Positions 7,243 to 15,754 of a stretch of DNA of 48,418 nucleotides are shown here, in pieces. The number at the start of each line of letters is the position of its first letter. Position 1 is the stretch's first letter. This DNA is from an uncultured Sutterella sp. (GTDB lineage: Bacteria; Pseudomonadota; Gammaproteobacteria; Burkholderiales; Burkholderiaceae_F): the NCBI GenBank assembly GCA_900757865.1, contig CAAEPH010000042.1, positions 1 to 48,418 on the forward strand, read 5' to 3'. A program made the translations under genes and the position numbers. The notes beneath the pieces were generated by a model, which was not told the origin of the DNA, did not search any database, and saw nothing but the letters and a program-made list of their open reading frames with translations.

Positions 7243-9825
7243 TTATTTTTTACGTATTGCGACCGCTTCAAGGAGTCGCGCTTCCAGGGCAAGGAGCTCG
7301 GCATCGTTTTTCAGCCGTGGGGAGTCGATCAAAAAGACGTCTTCAACCCGATCGCCTAAGGTCGCAATTTTGGCTGTTTGCAAGTTAATGCCGTAGTCAC
7401 TCAAAATGTGAAAGATGCTGTAGAGCAGCCCGGGCCTATCGGTACACACAATGTTAAGTAGCCACGCCTGCCCACTTTCGTCAGGCACAATATTGACAAT
7501 CGGTCGCAGGGGAAAGTGTTGCGAGCGGCGTGAGAGTTTCCCAGGGGCGGGCGGTGGTAGCGGTTGATCGGCGACCACCGCTGTGGGTAACCCCTTTTCA
7601 AGCCGCGCCTTGAGTTCTTCGAGCGTATAGCGATCAAATCGGTCACTCACCAAGAACGTGTCCAGTGCCCAACCGTGATTGGTAGTGTGCACACGTGTGT
7701 CGACAATACTGAGCCCACATTTGCCTAAAAAATGGACCGCTCGCAAAAAGAGCCCCTGACGGTCAGGCATGTACAGCAGCACAACATAGCCACTTTGCCC
7801 CGAGGCTTCTTGCACTTTGACGATGGGGTGCGTGGTGTGCATGACCGGGGCGAGCTCCAGCGTATGCCAAATGATTTCGTCGGTGGTGTGACGCATAAAG
7901 TACACCACGTTGAGTTCTTTCCAAAAAGCGTCACAGAGAGCGGGTGAGAGCTTGGCACAAATACTGGATCGCGCTTGCGCTAAGCGCTTTTCCATGGCCT
8001 GCTCACTGCTACTTTCGCCCGTGAGCATATCGGCGGCGGCATAGTAGAGTTTCTCTAAGAGTTGGCCCTTCCAAGCGGTCCACACTTTGGGGCTCGTGGC
8101 GCGAATGTCGGCAACCGTGAGAAGGTAGAGCGCGTCGAGATGGGTTTTGTCCCCCACGGCTTCGACGAACTTGCGTACTACGTTAGGGTCGGAGATGTCT
8201 TGACGCTGAGCGACTTTGCTCATCAAGAGGTGTTGACGTACGAGAAACACCATAAAAGCGGCATCGTCATCGCTAAAGCCAAAATCGCGAGCAAATTCCG
8301 CCATGCGTTGCGCACCGATCACATCGTGCTGTCCGCCTTGACCCTTGCCAATGTCATGAAAGAGCCCTGCAATCACCACGCGCCACGGTTTATCCAGCCC
8401 AGCCATGATGTGCGAGCAATGCGGGTATTCATGCGCAAAAGCGCTGCGCGTGAAGCGACGTATATTGCGCACTACACGTAACGTGTGTTGATCTACGGTA
8501 AAAATGTGGTAGAGGTCGTGCTGCATTTGTCCAACCACAGGACGAAACGCCGGAAGAAAACGCCCCAACACGTCCCACATGTTCATGTCCCGCAGCGCGT
8601 GGTAAGTGCCTTTGGGCATGGTCAGAATGTGCATAAAGCTTTTCTGATTGCGAGGATCGTGTCGAAAAGCGTCATCGATTTTGGGGACGGCGTGCCAGAG
8701 GGCGCGCAACAAACGTGTTGCATAGCGACTGGTATCGCTACGGTGATAGAACTGGTAGAAGGTACGCAAAATGGCATTGGGATCGCGATCAAATACCTCG
8801 TCGTCGACGAGGTCGAGCTCATCGCCTCGCATCACAAAGGCAGGATCTTCCGTGGGAGTGTCCGTAGCCGTCAACGTGCCCACGATACGGTCTTCAAGAC
8901 TTTGGAGCTGAATGACAGAGAGTTGCACGACGCTACGAGCGTTGAGGTAGTAGCGCTTCATAAAAGCTTCACTGGCGCGAAGCTGTTCGGTTTGCTCATA
9001 GCCAAACCCATGAGCGAGCTCTTCTTGTACGTCAAAGATCAGCCGATCTTCGTGACGGTGTGCGAGCAAGTGTAGGGCAATGCGCCAATATTTGAGATTC
9101 CACCAGGCGGCTTTTAGCGCTTGAAGCTCTCGCTCTGTGACGAGTTCGGCCGTGGCCATGTCGTCCAAGGTGTTCGCGAGCCCTGCGGCTTGAGCACACC
9201 ATAAAAAGACTTGTAAATCCCGAAGGCCACCCGGGCTTTCTTTGAGATTGGGCTCAAGCGAGTAGGGAGAGTCTTCGTAGCGCTGATGACGACGATCGAG
9301 TTCAAGCATTTTGTCTCGAAAGAACGCTTTAGCATCCAAATGATGTCGAAACGTCTTCCAAGAGGCCTCCGCTAGCGTTTGGTTACCCCATAGAAAACGG
9401 CTTTCCAAGTATGTGGTGGCGACCGAGACATCGTGAAGCGCTTCTTCAAGGAAAGCCGTTTCACTTCGCACGGAAGCTCCAACACTCAAGCCCAATTCCC
9501 AAAGCGAGGTGACAAAAGCACCGATACGTTCTTGCGTGAGCGCATCGTCAGCGTCGGTATTGGCCGTCAACACCAACACGTCAATGTCCGAAAAGGGGAA
9601 AAGTTCTCGTCGGCCATAGCCTCCCACCGCCAAGACGGCTACGGTTTTCGCAGGAAGTTGAGCGGCCTCACAGAGCGCCTGTATTGCCACGTCGAGCGCA
9701 TGACTGTGCGCGGAGAGATACTGGTCGGCGTCGTGATTGGCCTGAAAACGAGTGGCGAGTTGTTCGCGTGTGGCGTGAAACGCTTCGACAATAGGCGAAG
9801 AGGAGCGAATGGGAGGACAAGGCAT
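7243..9825 (-). CDS. glnD: [Protein-PII] uridylyltransferase / uridylyl-removing enzyme GlnD
   Basis: The bifunctional nitrogen sensor that uridylylates PII proteins when glutamine is low and removes the UMP when it is high. It is 860 residues, normal for the family. The nucleotidyltransferase domain shows GGYGRRELFPFSDID (residues 68-82, metal ligands Asp80 and Asp82). The HD hydrolase domain shows HDIGKGQGGQHD near 488. Two glutamine-binding ACT domains follow near residues 680-750 (PDRQGLFLRAVHFLGKCGLS) and 785-850 (TDRPGLLYSIFHILSDYGIN). Neither a PII gene nor an ntrBC pair is in the window. Its neighbour map, a few kilobases away on the same strand, is normally adjacent in Burkholderiales; an accessory block now separates them. 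Confidence 0.97.
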   Translation of the reverse strand: MPCPPIRSSSPIVEAFHATREQLATRFQANHDADQYLSAHSHALDVAIQALCEAAQLPAKTVAVLAVGGYGRRELFPFSDIDVLVLTANTDADDALTQERIGAFVTSLWELGLSVGASVRSETAFLEEALHDVSVATTYLESRFLWGNQTLAEASWKTFRHHLDAKAFFRDKMLELDRRHQRYEDSPYSLEPNLKESPGGLRDLQVFLWCAQAAGLANTLDDMATAELVTERELQALKAAWWNLKYWRIALHLLAHRHEDRLIFDVQEELAHGFGYEQTEQLRASEAFMKRYYLNARSVVQLSVIQLQSLEDRIVGTLTATDTPTEDPAFVMRGDELDLVDDEVFDRDPNAILRTFYQFYHRSDTSRYATRLLRALWHAVPKIDDAFRHDPRNQKSFMHILTMPKGTYHALRDMNMWDVLGRFLPAFRPVVGQMQHDLYHIFTVDQHTLRVVRNIRRFTRSAFAHEYPHCSHIMAGLDKPWRVVIAGLFHDIGKGQGGQHDVIGAQRMAEFARDFGFSDDDAAFMVFLVRQHLLMSKVAQRQDISDPNVVRKFVEAVGDKTHLDALYLLTVADIRATSPKVWTAWKGQLLEKLYYAAADMLTGESSSEQAMEKRLAQARSSICAKLSPALCDAFWKELNVVYFMRHTTDEIIWHTLELAPVMHTTHPIVKVQEASGQSGYVVLLYMPDRQGLFLRAVHFLGKCGLSIVDTRVHTTNHGWALDTFLVSDRFDRYTLEELKARLEKGLPTAVVADQPLPPPAPGKLSRRSQHFPLRPIVNIVPDESGQAWLLNIVCTDRPGLLYSIFHILSDYGINLQTAKIATLGDRVEDVFLIDSPRLKNDAELLALEARLLEAVAIRKK

Positions 9826-9857
9826 ACTGTTTGACCTTATGCAAAACAGCTAAACAA

Positions 9858-9929
9858 AGCGACCGTGGCCATAGAGCGCGCCATTCACCCGCTCCATGGC
9901 GTGGAGCCAGGGTGTGGCAATCGGTCGCT
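9858..9929 (-). other. Long structured RNA element between the glycosyltransferase gene and glnD
   Basis: Nested inverted repeats: outer 8-bp AGCGACCG (9858-9865) with CGGTCGCT (9922-9929). Inside is a long hairpin of three stacked stems: GCCA/TGGC, CACCC/GGGTG and GCTCCA/TGGAGC around a TGGCG loop (9880-9918). On the minus strand it lies after the glycosyltransferase stop and about 35 bases before glnD. The sequence after it (TTGTTT) is only moderately U-rich, so it may be a terminator, an RNA-stabilising 3' end, or part of a glnD leader (TATACT on the minus strand at 9944-9949 could be a -10 box). Confidence 0.55.
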
Positions 9930-9966
9930 ACGACTAAAGGAAAAGTATAGCCTTAATGCTCGTGCT

Positions 9967-10827
9967 TCACGATAGGGTGGATTTTTTAGGCGAAGGAATC
10001 GTGTGCCAACCCGTGAGACGGCAGATCATAATCAAAGGAAAGCGCGTGAGCATGGTCACAAAGAGCCGTGAATGCATCCAGAGAATTTTGCATGGATCTA
10101 GCCAGGGTGAGAAATGACTGAGCCCATCCTTGGGTTTGGTAAATTGCATGGGCACGTTTTTGAGTGGAACCCCGAGCCAGAGCAGACGAATCAAAATCTC
10201 GGGGTCAAACTGCATATGACGCCCTGGGTGAATTCGAGCAAGCAACTGGCAAATGGCCGGGAGTGGGTAGAGCCTCAATCCACAATGCGCATCCTCAATG
10301 GACCAGCTGAGTGCGTTGATATTGGCGAGCACGTTAGAAAACGCACGAAATGCACGACGAGCCGCAGGTAGGCAATCGTGCGCTTGAGGATAGCTGGCAA
10401 TCACGTAATGCGGAAAACGTCGCCCCAGTTTCAGTAACTGTGGAATGGCTTTGGGGTCCATTTGACCGTCGGAGTCTAAGGTGATGACGTGGGTGTAATC
10501 CGCAATCGAGGCTGCTTGCATCCCTGTGATAAGTGCTGCCCCTTTACCGCCGTTGGTGCGACGATGGATCACTTGCACAAGTTCCCCCTGACAACGATCA
10601 CAGGCCTTCGCTGTGCCCTGCTCCGATCCGTCATCGATCACAATGACGGGAAGTTTCAAACGCACCACTTCATCCACGACCGCTTTGACGGTTTCGGGAT
10701 GGTTGTATACCGGAATCAAGACGACAGGACGAAAGTAGGCAGGAGTATCGTGAGTGGTTGGCAATTTATGTGGACCCTCGCAAACGTTTTGTGTCGTAGC
10801 AAACGAACCTAAACGATTTGTTGGCAT
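9967..10827 (-). CDS. Family 2 glycosyltransferase, aryl-polyene-cluster type
   Basis: A GT-A fold family 2 glycosyltransferase, 286 residues from this ATG. The N-terminal nucleotide-sugar site has VLIPVYNHPETV then VIVIDDGS. The donor-binding motif is TLDSDGQMD, with GGKGAAL before it. The C-terminal half has EDAHCGLRLYPL and SHFSPWLDPCKILWMHSRL, a pattern I associate with the glycosyltransferases of aryl-polyene (ApeJ-like) and related fatty-acid-type clusters. That narrower call is from memory and less certain. A longer reading frame exists upstream but would overlap the preceding gene by more than 50 bases; the chosen start leaves 5 bases between them. No other polyene genes are in the window, so it may be an orphan. 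Confidence 0.8.
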   Translation of the reverse strand: MPTNRLGSFATTQNVCEGPHKLPTTHDTPAYFRPVVLIPVYNHPETVKAVVDEVVRLKLPVIVIDDGSEQGTAKACDRCQGELVQVIHRRTNGGKGAALITGMQAASIADYTHVITLDSDGQMDPKAIPQLLKLGRRFPHYVIASYPQAHDCLPAARRAFRAFSNVLANINALSWSIEDAHCGLRLYPLPAICQLLARIHPGRHMQFDPEILIRLLWLGVPLKNVPMQFTKPKDGLSHFSPWLDPCKILWMHSRLFVTMLTRFPLIMICRLTGWHTIPSPKKSTLS

Positions 10828-10832
10828 TGTCG

Positions 10833-11414
10833 CTATTTTTCGCTGGTTTGGCAAGCGGTAAGAAGCGGTGCATTTCGAGCGATGAGACAAAGCTCGTCTT
10901 GATTAATAAAGCGCAGCCCAGCAGAGCACTGTGGGTCGCGATTTTGAAGCCATGACCAAATAGCAAGACTCGAATCGGTGAGCGAAGGCCAGGTGCGTAG
11001 GGCTTCTTCTGGCGTGAGTGCACGACGATCAGTCGCGACAAATGGTCCTTGATGCCAATGCTCGTCGAACGCGTCCCCCAATTGATCATCTTGCTGGCCC
11101 AACAAAAAATGCCAATGATGTTGGGTATTCTCGAGCAGGGAAAAAACGTGCACGGCAATGAGCGGATGAGACTCGATAAGTGTTTGTGCTTTATCCAGCC
11201 CCGTCCAGAGGGCTGCGGTTTCTTCACCAAACACGAGCCAGGGCGTTGTTTCATCAGTCATTTGCGCCAAAATCGCATGGTGTTCAGGCAACGTATCTGT
11301 GACGAGCAACGTTAATGTGGGTTTGCTCGAGAGAAGACGCTCTGGGGCAAAGCTTGCAGACAAACATTCGCCTGTGTGATAGTGCGCACTTAAGACTTGA
11401 AGGCAACGAGGCAT
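10833..11414 (-). CDS. Hypothetical protein co-transcribed with the glycosyltransferase
   Basis: Not recognised. The 193-residue product has no signal peptide or membrane segment. It alternates hydrophobic strands (LTLLVTD, IAVHVFSLLE) with acidic and histidine-rich loops (HEHWHQG-like segments) and is rich in Trp and His. Its stop is 5 bases from the glycosyltransferase start, so the two are very likely translationally coupled. The start ATG has no good ribosome-binding sequence. It is divergent from a pseudogene (11519 onward). The shared upstream region has an ATGTC/GACAT inverted repeat that could be an operator. Confidence 0.65.
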   Translation of the reverse strand: MPRCLQVLSAHYHTGECLSASFAPERLLSSKPTLTLLVTDTLPEHHAILAQMTDETTPWLVFGEETAALWTGLDKAQTLIESHPLIAVHVFSLLENTQHHWHFLLGQQDDQLGDAFDEHWHQGPFVATDRRALTPEEALRTWPSLTDSSLAIWSWLQNRDPQCSAGLRFINQDELCLIARNAPLLTACQTSEK

Positions 11415-11518
11415 GGTACTGAAGAAGGAAAAAGCAAAATGTCTCTTTATGAGATAAGGACATTAATTGGCGTGAAAGTGGCGCTATTCTAACGAAGTTT
11501 TTTGTTGGAGGTTCGGTG

Positions 11519-11910
11519 ATGAGGAAGCTTGGTCGCCATACTGTTTTCGTAACATCACTCCTCACGGGTTGTATTTCGCCGACGCCGGTAGCCACTAAAG
11601 GCGTGGAATCCATTTTGATTGTTCCAGCAGTAAATGAAACCAATACTGTTGGCGCAGGTTTGCTGATGACCGCCGTTCTTCCGACGGATGTGTTTGATAA
11701 TAAAGGTTATTATGCTTTGCCAGTTAATACTGTGAAAATGGTCTTGGAGAACGAGGGATTATTTGATTCTCAGGAGATTCGCGCCCTGGGACCTCAAAAA
11801 CTCGCCCAATTGTTTCATGCCGATGCAGTGCTCTAAATGCTTTCCGCTCCACGGTGATTTGGGAACACGGTGTTTTTCACCGAGATCCCGTAACGGGGAA
11901 AGCCCCGTGG
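11519..11910 (+). pseudogene. Truncated DUF799 (GNA1162-like) lipoprotein gene
   Basis: The first 105 codons match the start of the DUF799/GNA1162 lipoprotein family. They include a lipobox signal peptide (SLLTGC), ILIVPAVNET, KGYYALPVNTV and the conserved end LFHADAVL. Intact relatives continue for about 110 residues, but here a TAA follows at once. In another frame just downstream a piece reads STVIWEHGVFHRDPVTGKAPW-like (split by me from 11853-11910), resembling the later family segment around D-x-x-TGK-x-x-W. I therefore read this as a gene with an internal deletion and frameshift. Ribosome-binding sequence GGAG lies 8 bases before the ATG. Relatives normally sit in an operon with a CsgG-like and a DUF4810 lipoprotein; neither is present. 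Confidence 0.7.
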
Positions 11911-12062
11911 TAAACCACCAACAAAGGCAATGAGTATTTTTTGAACCTAGCTCTTTGCAGTGGCTTCGAAAAGGAGCATTTTGGAGGAAGGAGAAGACGC
12001 AACACGGGTTTTGTTGAGTCTTCTTCGTCACACCGTTACTTCAATGTGTGTATAATTCCTCT

Positions 12063-12206
12063 TTTCCTAAGCCAGCTGGTAAGGTCTCACTTTGGATTGC
12101 AAACTCGAATGGAGGCGTTGGACCAGTAGCCACACCGAGTGGTTGAAACGGTTTAGGTTGGGGATGATTCGGTTGAGCACAGCTCCTGAAATCGTCCCTT
12201 TTTTTT
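12063..12206 (+). ncRNA. Candidate small RNA with own promoter and terminator
   Basis: A perfect -10 box TATAAT (12051-12056) is followed about 150 bases later by a textbook intrinsic terminator: GGGATGATT (12161-12169) pairs with AATCGTCCC (12190-12198, one G-U pair), then eight T. No open reading frame with a ribosome-binding sequence lies between them. The interior can form small hairpins (CTGGT with ACCAG; CCAC with GTGG). It does not resemble 6S RNA, SRP RNA, tmRNA or a tRNA. The -35 box is poor. It could also be a leftover transcript of the decayed lipoprotein locus upstream. Confidence 0.5.
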
Positions 12207-12231
12207 CGTTTCACAACGCCCAGATACACAA

Positions 12232-12267
12232 AGGCCTTGCTTCTTCGCCATACCAAGAGCAAGGCCT
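12232..12267 (-). terminator. Probable terminator of map
   Basis: AGGCCTTGCT (12232-12241) and AGCAAGGCCT (12258-12267) form a perfect 10-bp stem about 30 bases beyond the map stop. The U tract on the minus strand is short, so efficiency is uncertain. The rest of the 461-base gap 11837-12297 holds the candidate small RNA and the pseudogene tail. Confidence 0.6.
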
Positions 12268-12297
12268 CTATTTAAGAAAAATTCCGTCTGAGTCTGA

Positions 12298-13119
12298 TTA
12301 GCGGTTTTCTGGGAGTTTCCAGCCCTTTACAAAGTCTGGCGGTGGCAAGGTGCCCTTGCTCACGGTCAGAATGTCATAGCCCGTCTCCGTCACCAGCACC
12401 ATGTGTTCCCACTGCGCTGAGAGGGAGTGGTCTTTGGTGACCACGGTCCAACCGTCGCCGAGCATGGTGACATCAAATCGACCAGCGTTAACCATCGGCT
12501 CAACCGTAAACACCATCCCGGGTTCAAAGACCGGTGTTTTGTGATGAACCGGGAAGTGATTGACGTGAGGTTCTTCATGAAAGCCTTTGCCGATACCATG
12601 CCCGCCGTAATCGCGCACGACGGAAATGCCGTTTTTGTCCGCAAAGGCTTTGCAAGCGATACCAATATCGTTAAAGGTGCCACCAGGACGCACGGCATCG
12701 ATACCCGCCCACATGGTTTTAAACGCTAAGTCCACCAAACGAGCACCCGCAATGGTGGGCTTTCCTACCACAAACATACGGGACGTGTCACCGTGGTAAC
12801 CATCTTTAATACTGGTGACGTCGATATTGACGATGTCGCCTGCTTTTAACTTCTTGGGGCCCGGAATACCATGGCAAACCACGTGATTGATCGAAATGCA
12901 CGTGGTGGCAGGGTAAGGGGTCATTCCCGGTGGGGTGTAGCCTAAGCAAGCAGGGATACAGCCCTGAGAGAGGGTATAGTCATGTGCGAGTTTATCCAAC
13001 TCTTCTGTGGTGATCCCAGGCTTCACAAAGGGGGTAAGGTAATCCAATAATTCGGCTGCTAAGCGACCAGCAACACGCAAACCCGCAATGTCTTCGGGTG
13101 TTTTAATCGTAATAGCCAT
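12298..13119 (-). CDS. map: Methionine aminopeptidase, type I
   Basis: Removes the N-terminal methionine from new proteins. It is 273 residues, the usual length for the type I enzyme. The di-metal site is complete: HGIPG region, IDVTSIKDGYHGDTSRMF (two Asp), GGHGIGKGFHEEPHVNHF (His), TVEPMV (Glu) and EHMVLVTETG (Glu). It is divergent from rpsB, the classic arrangement in proteobacteria. Confidence 0.97.
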   Translation of the reverse strand: MAITIKTPEDIAGLRVAGRLAAELLDYLTPFVKPGITTEELDKLAHDYTLSQGCIPACLGYTPPGMTPYPATTCISINHVVCHGIPGPKKLKAGDIVNIDVTSIKDGYHGDTSRMFVVGKPTIAGARLVDLAFKTMWAGIDAVRPGGTFNDIGIACKAFADKNGISVVRDYGGHGIGKGFHEEPHVNHFPVHHKTPVFEPGMVFTVEPMVNAGRFDVTMLGDGWTVVTKDHSLSAQWEHMVLVTETGYDILTVSKGTLPPPDFVKGWKLPENR

Positions 13120-13416
13120 AACTCTACTTCAAACAAAAAACTTTTCTCGCAAGAGCTCGCTCAGCGCGGCTCGATGCCGGATAAAACCAACGAACGGCCC
13201 CAAAGGCGATCTTCACTTGAAAAGAGACATCTAAAAAAAGGTTCGATGATCTTCTCGCGACTTTAGTGAGCGAGCAAAGATTCATCAATAGGTGCGGGCT
13301 ATTGTAGCCCAAAGAGCAACCCCTGTAATCAGGAAACGGTGAAAAGCCGTGAACACAAGCAAGTGAGTGGTGAGGTAAGAAGAGAGCGACGCCTTGCGAA
13401 AAACAGCGGTGGTGCA

Positions 13417-13614
13417 TTGCGTTCTCTCATAAGACTCCCTATAATAATGCGCTTTGAGTTTGTTTCCACTTTTGGAACAACTCACTTTTTCTTTATCCTG
13501 GTGTGCCTTAGTCGGCCCCAGGCGAATCCGCGCACGTTCCCCTTTACCGAGGTGCCTCATGATTGACGGAGGTTCCCTAGGGGCGTGTCAGACTATTAAC
13601 CTTGGAGAAATCTC
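13417..13614 (+). promoter_or_regulatory. rpsB promoter and structured S2 leader
   Basis: A promoter is visible as TTGCGT (13417-13422), 17 bases, then TATAAT (13440-13445). The roughly 160-base leader contains a stem made of CACG and CCCCT pairing with AGGGG and CGTG (about 13533-13586), enclosing CCTC/GAGG. Leaders of rpsB are known to mediate feedback by S2 in gammaproteobacteria; a similar role here is inferred. The remainder of 13120-13416 between map and this promoter shows no gene. Confidence 0.6.
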
Positions 13615-14370
13615 ATGGTCAGCATGCGTGAAATGCTTGAAGCTGGTTGCCACTTCGGTCACCAGACTCGTTTCTGGAACCCCAAGATGGGCAAGTACAT
13701 CTTTGGCTCCCGCAACAAGATTCACATCATCAACCTCGAAAAGACGGTTGCCAATTTTGAAGAAGCCTGCACTTTTGCTCGTCGTCTCGCCGCTCAGGGC
13801 GGTACGATCCTTTTCGTGGACACCAAGCGTGGTGGTCGCGAAATCGTCGCTGAAGAAGCTCAGCGTGCGGGTTGCCCCTATGTCGATCAGCGCTGGCTCG
13901 GCGGCACGCTCACCAACTTCAAGACGGTGCGTGGCACGATCAAGCGTTTGAAGGACAAAGAACAGCAGATCGAAGACGGTACGGCTGCTCAGCTCACGAA
14001 GAAAGAAGCGCTTGACTTCCAACGTGACGTTGAAAAGATGAACAAGTCCATCGGCGGGATCAAGGACATGAACGGTCTTCCCGACGCTTTGTTCGTTGTG
14101 GACGTTGGCTATCACAAGATTGCTATTCAGGAAGCGAACAAGCTTGGTATCCCCGTGATCGGTGTGGTCGATACGAACCACAACCCTGATGGCGTTGACT
14201 ACGTCATCCCGGGTAACGACGACGCGGCTAAGGCTGTGGCCATCTACGCTAAGGGTATCGCCGATGCGATCTTGGCTGGCCGTGCGGATAGCCAGACGGA
14301 AGTCGTGGAAGCGGAAGAGGAATTCGTTGAAGTCGAAGAACCGGCTGCTGACGAAACCCCGGCTGCCTAA
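13615..14370 (+). CDS. rpsB: 30S ribosomal protein S2
   Basis: Structural protein of the small subunit, 251 residues. The N-terminus MVSMREMLEAGCHFGHQ and the segments RNKIHIINLEKT, FVDTKRGG and RWLGGTLTNFKT are diagnostic. The C-terminus is an acidic tail (EAEEEFVEVEEP). GGAG lies 8 bases before the ATG. Codons are strongly biased (AAG, GAA, CGT), as for a highly expressed gene. It is followed by tsf after an attenuator-like hairpin. Confidence 0.98.
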   Translation: MVSMREMLEAGCHFGHQTRFWNPKMGKYIFGSRNKIHIINLEKTVANFEEACTFARRLAAQGGTILFVDTKRGGREIVAEEAQRAGCPYVDQRWLGGTLTNFKTVRGTIKRLKDKEQQIEDGTAAQLTKKEALDFQRDVEKMNKSIGGIKDMNGLPDALFVVDVGYHKIAIQEANKLGIPVIGVVDTNHNPDGVDYVIPGNDDAAKAVAIYAKGIADAILAGRADSQTEVVEAEEEFVEVEEPAADETPAA

Positions 14371-14525
14371 TTTTTGAGGAACTGAGAAATCAGTCAATCT
14401 GAACACCCTCATTTGTGATGAAAAGAATGGCTCTCTTGAAGCCTCGTCCCTTTCTAAGAAAGGAACACTTTCAAAAAAAGCTTATTCTTTAACGGTGTTC
14501 TCGAGTGAAAAACACTCAAAGAGAG

Positions 14526-14563
14526 AAGGGAGCCGACCACAGTGTCAGCTCCCTTTCCTCTTA
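14526..14563 (+). terminator. rpsB-tsf intergenic attenuator
   Basis: AAGGGAGC (14526-14533) with GCTCCCTT (14548-14555), an inner GAC/GTC pairing and a U-rich tail TCCTCTTATCT. Partial termination between rpsB and tsf is known in E. coli and would set S2 to EF-Ts ratios. Confidence 0.7.
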
Positions 14564-14614
14564 TCTACTGTACCGAATTTATCACTTATCTACTCTAACT
14601 CTAGGAGATAGAAC

Positions 14615-15502
14615 ATGGCTGTTATTACCGCCGCTATGGTCAAGGAATTGCGCGTCAAGACCGACGCCCCGATGATGGAATGCAAGAAGGCGTTGACGGA
14701 AGCCGATGGCGACATGGCCAAGGCAGAAGAAATTCTTCGTGTGAAGCTTGGCAACAAGGCGACGAAGGCTGCTTCCCGTATTACCGCGGAAGGTGTCGTT
14801 GCGGTTTACCTCTCGGACGATCGCAAAGTTGGCGCTATGCTCGAAGTGAACTCCGAAACGGACTTCGTGGCGAAGAACCCCGAATTTTTGCAGATGGCTG
14901 CTGACGCTGTGCGTTTGGTTGCCGAACAAAATCCTGCTGACGTGGCCGCGTTGGGCGCCTGCAAGTTGGGCGACAAGACGTTGGAAGAAGTGCGTACCGC
15001 CCTGGTTGGTAAGATTGGCGAAAACATGTCTTTCCGCCGCTTTGTGCGCATTGAAGCTAAGGGTCGTTTGAACTCCTACGTTCACGGCTCCAAGATTGGC
15101 GTTATCGTTGACGTGATCGGTGGCGATGACGAACTCTCTTACGACTTGTCGATGCACGTCGCTGCGTCCAAGCCGAAGGCTCTTGACGAAACCGGTGTCG
15201 ATCCTGAAGCCATCGAAAGCGAACGTCGTGTCGCTCGTGAAAAGGCGATCGAAGCTGGCAAGCCCGAAGCCATGCTTGACCGTATCGTTGAAGGCTCCGT
15301 GCAGAAGTTCTTGAAGGAAGTGACCTTGGTCAACCAGCCCTTCGTTAAGGACGACAAGAAGACCGTGAAGCAGTTGTTGAAAGAACACAACGCTAGCGTC
15401 GCTGGCTACGCTCTCTTCGTGGTCGGTGAAGGTATTGAAAAGCGTAACGAAGACTTCGCTGCTGAAGTGGCCGCTCAGATGGCGTCCGCTCAGAAGGCCT
15501 AA
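14615..15502 (+). CDS. tsf: Translation elongation factor Ts
   Basis: The guanine-nucleotide exchange factor for EF-Tu, 295 residues. The N-terminal UBA-like part contains VKELRVKTDAPMMECKKAL, the classic signature. It is followed by KAASRITAEGVV and EVNSETDFVAKN of the core. The C-terminal segment VEGSVQKFLKEVTLVNQPF matches the family. Codon bias is strong. RBS TAGGAGAT precedes the ATG. A strong terminator follows, so pyrH is separately transcribed. Confidence 0.98.
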   Translation: MAVITAAMVKELRVKTDAPMMECKKALTEADGDMAKAEEILRVKLGNKATKAASRITAEGVVAVYLSDDRKVGAMLEVNSETDFVAKNPEFLQMAADAVRLVAEQNPADVAALGACKLGDKTLEEVRTALVGKIGENMSFRRFVRIEAKGRLNSYVHGSKIGVIVDVIGGDDELSYDLSMHVAASKPKALDETGVDPEAIESERRVAREKAIEAGKPEAMLDRIVEGSVQKFLKEVTLVNQPFVKDDKKTVKQLLKEHNASVAGYALFVVGEGIEKRNEDFAAEVAAQMASAQKA

Positions 15503-15528
15503 TTTAACGGCTTTGTCTCGTTAGACTG

Positions 15529-15566
15529 AGCCTCCTAGATTCCGATTGGGTTTAGGAGGCTTTTTT
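15529..15566 (+). terminator. Intrinsic terminator after tsf
   Basis: GCCTCCTA (15530-15537) and TAGGAGGC (15553-15560) form an 8-bp stem followed by TTTTTT. Confidence 0.88.
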
Positions 15567-15607
15567 GTGCCCACTTTTCGCAACGATTTGCGGGAAAACT
15601 TAAGGAA

Positions 15608-15690
15608 TTGACCTTAGTCTTCCACTATAATAAATTAATTTAACTCAAAACTTGCTCCACGCAACCCAACGGACGATGTTGGGGGAAAAG
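15608..15690 (+). promoter_or_regulatory. pyrH promoter region with leader hairpin
   Basis: TTGACC (15608-15613) and a run containing TATAAT (15626-15631) and TAAATT (17 bases after TTGACC) form the best promoter in this gap. The leader then has a CCCAAC (15665-15670) / GTTGGG (15678-15683) hairpin. The exact -10 is ambiguous. Confidence 0.45.
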
Positions 15691-15754
15691 GTGCGTCTGG
15701 CGTAAGTTTGGCGATAACCCATAGTCTCAAATAACCGATGAAACGGAGATAAAG

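Noticed and set aside
13285..13560. 91-codon minus-strand reading frame between map and rpsB
   Set aside because: It covers the rpsB promoter and leader, has no ribosome-binding sequence and resembles nothing.
13588..15388. Long minus-strand reading frames opposite rpsB and tsf
   Set aside because: They are shadows produced by the strong codon bias of these highly expressed genes.
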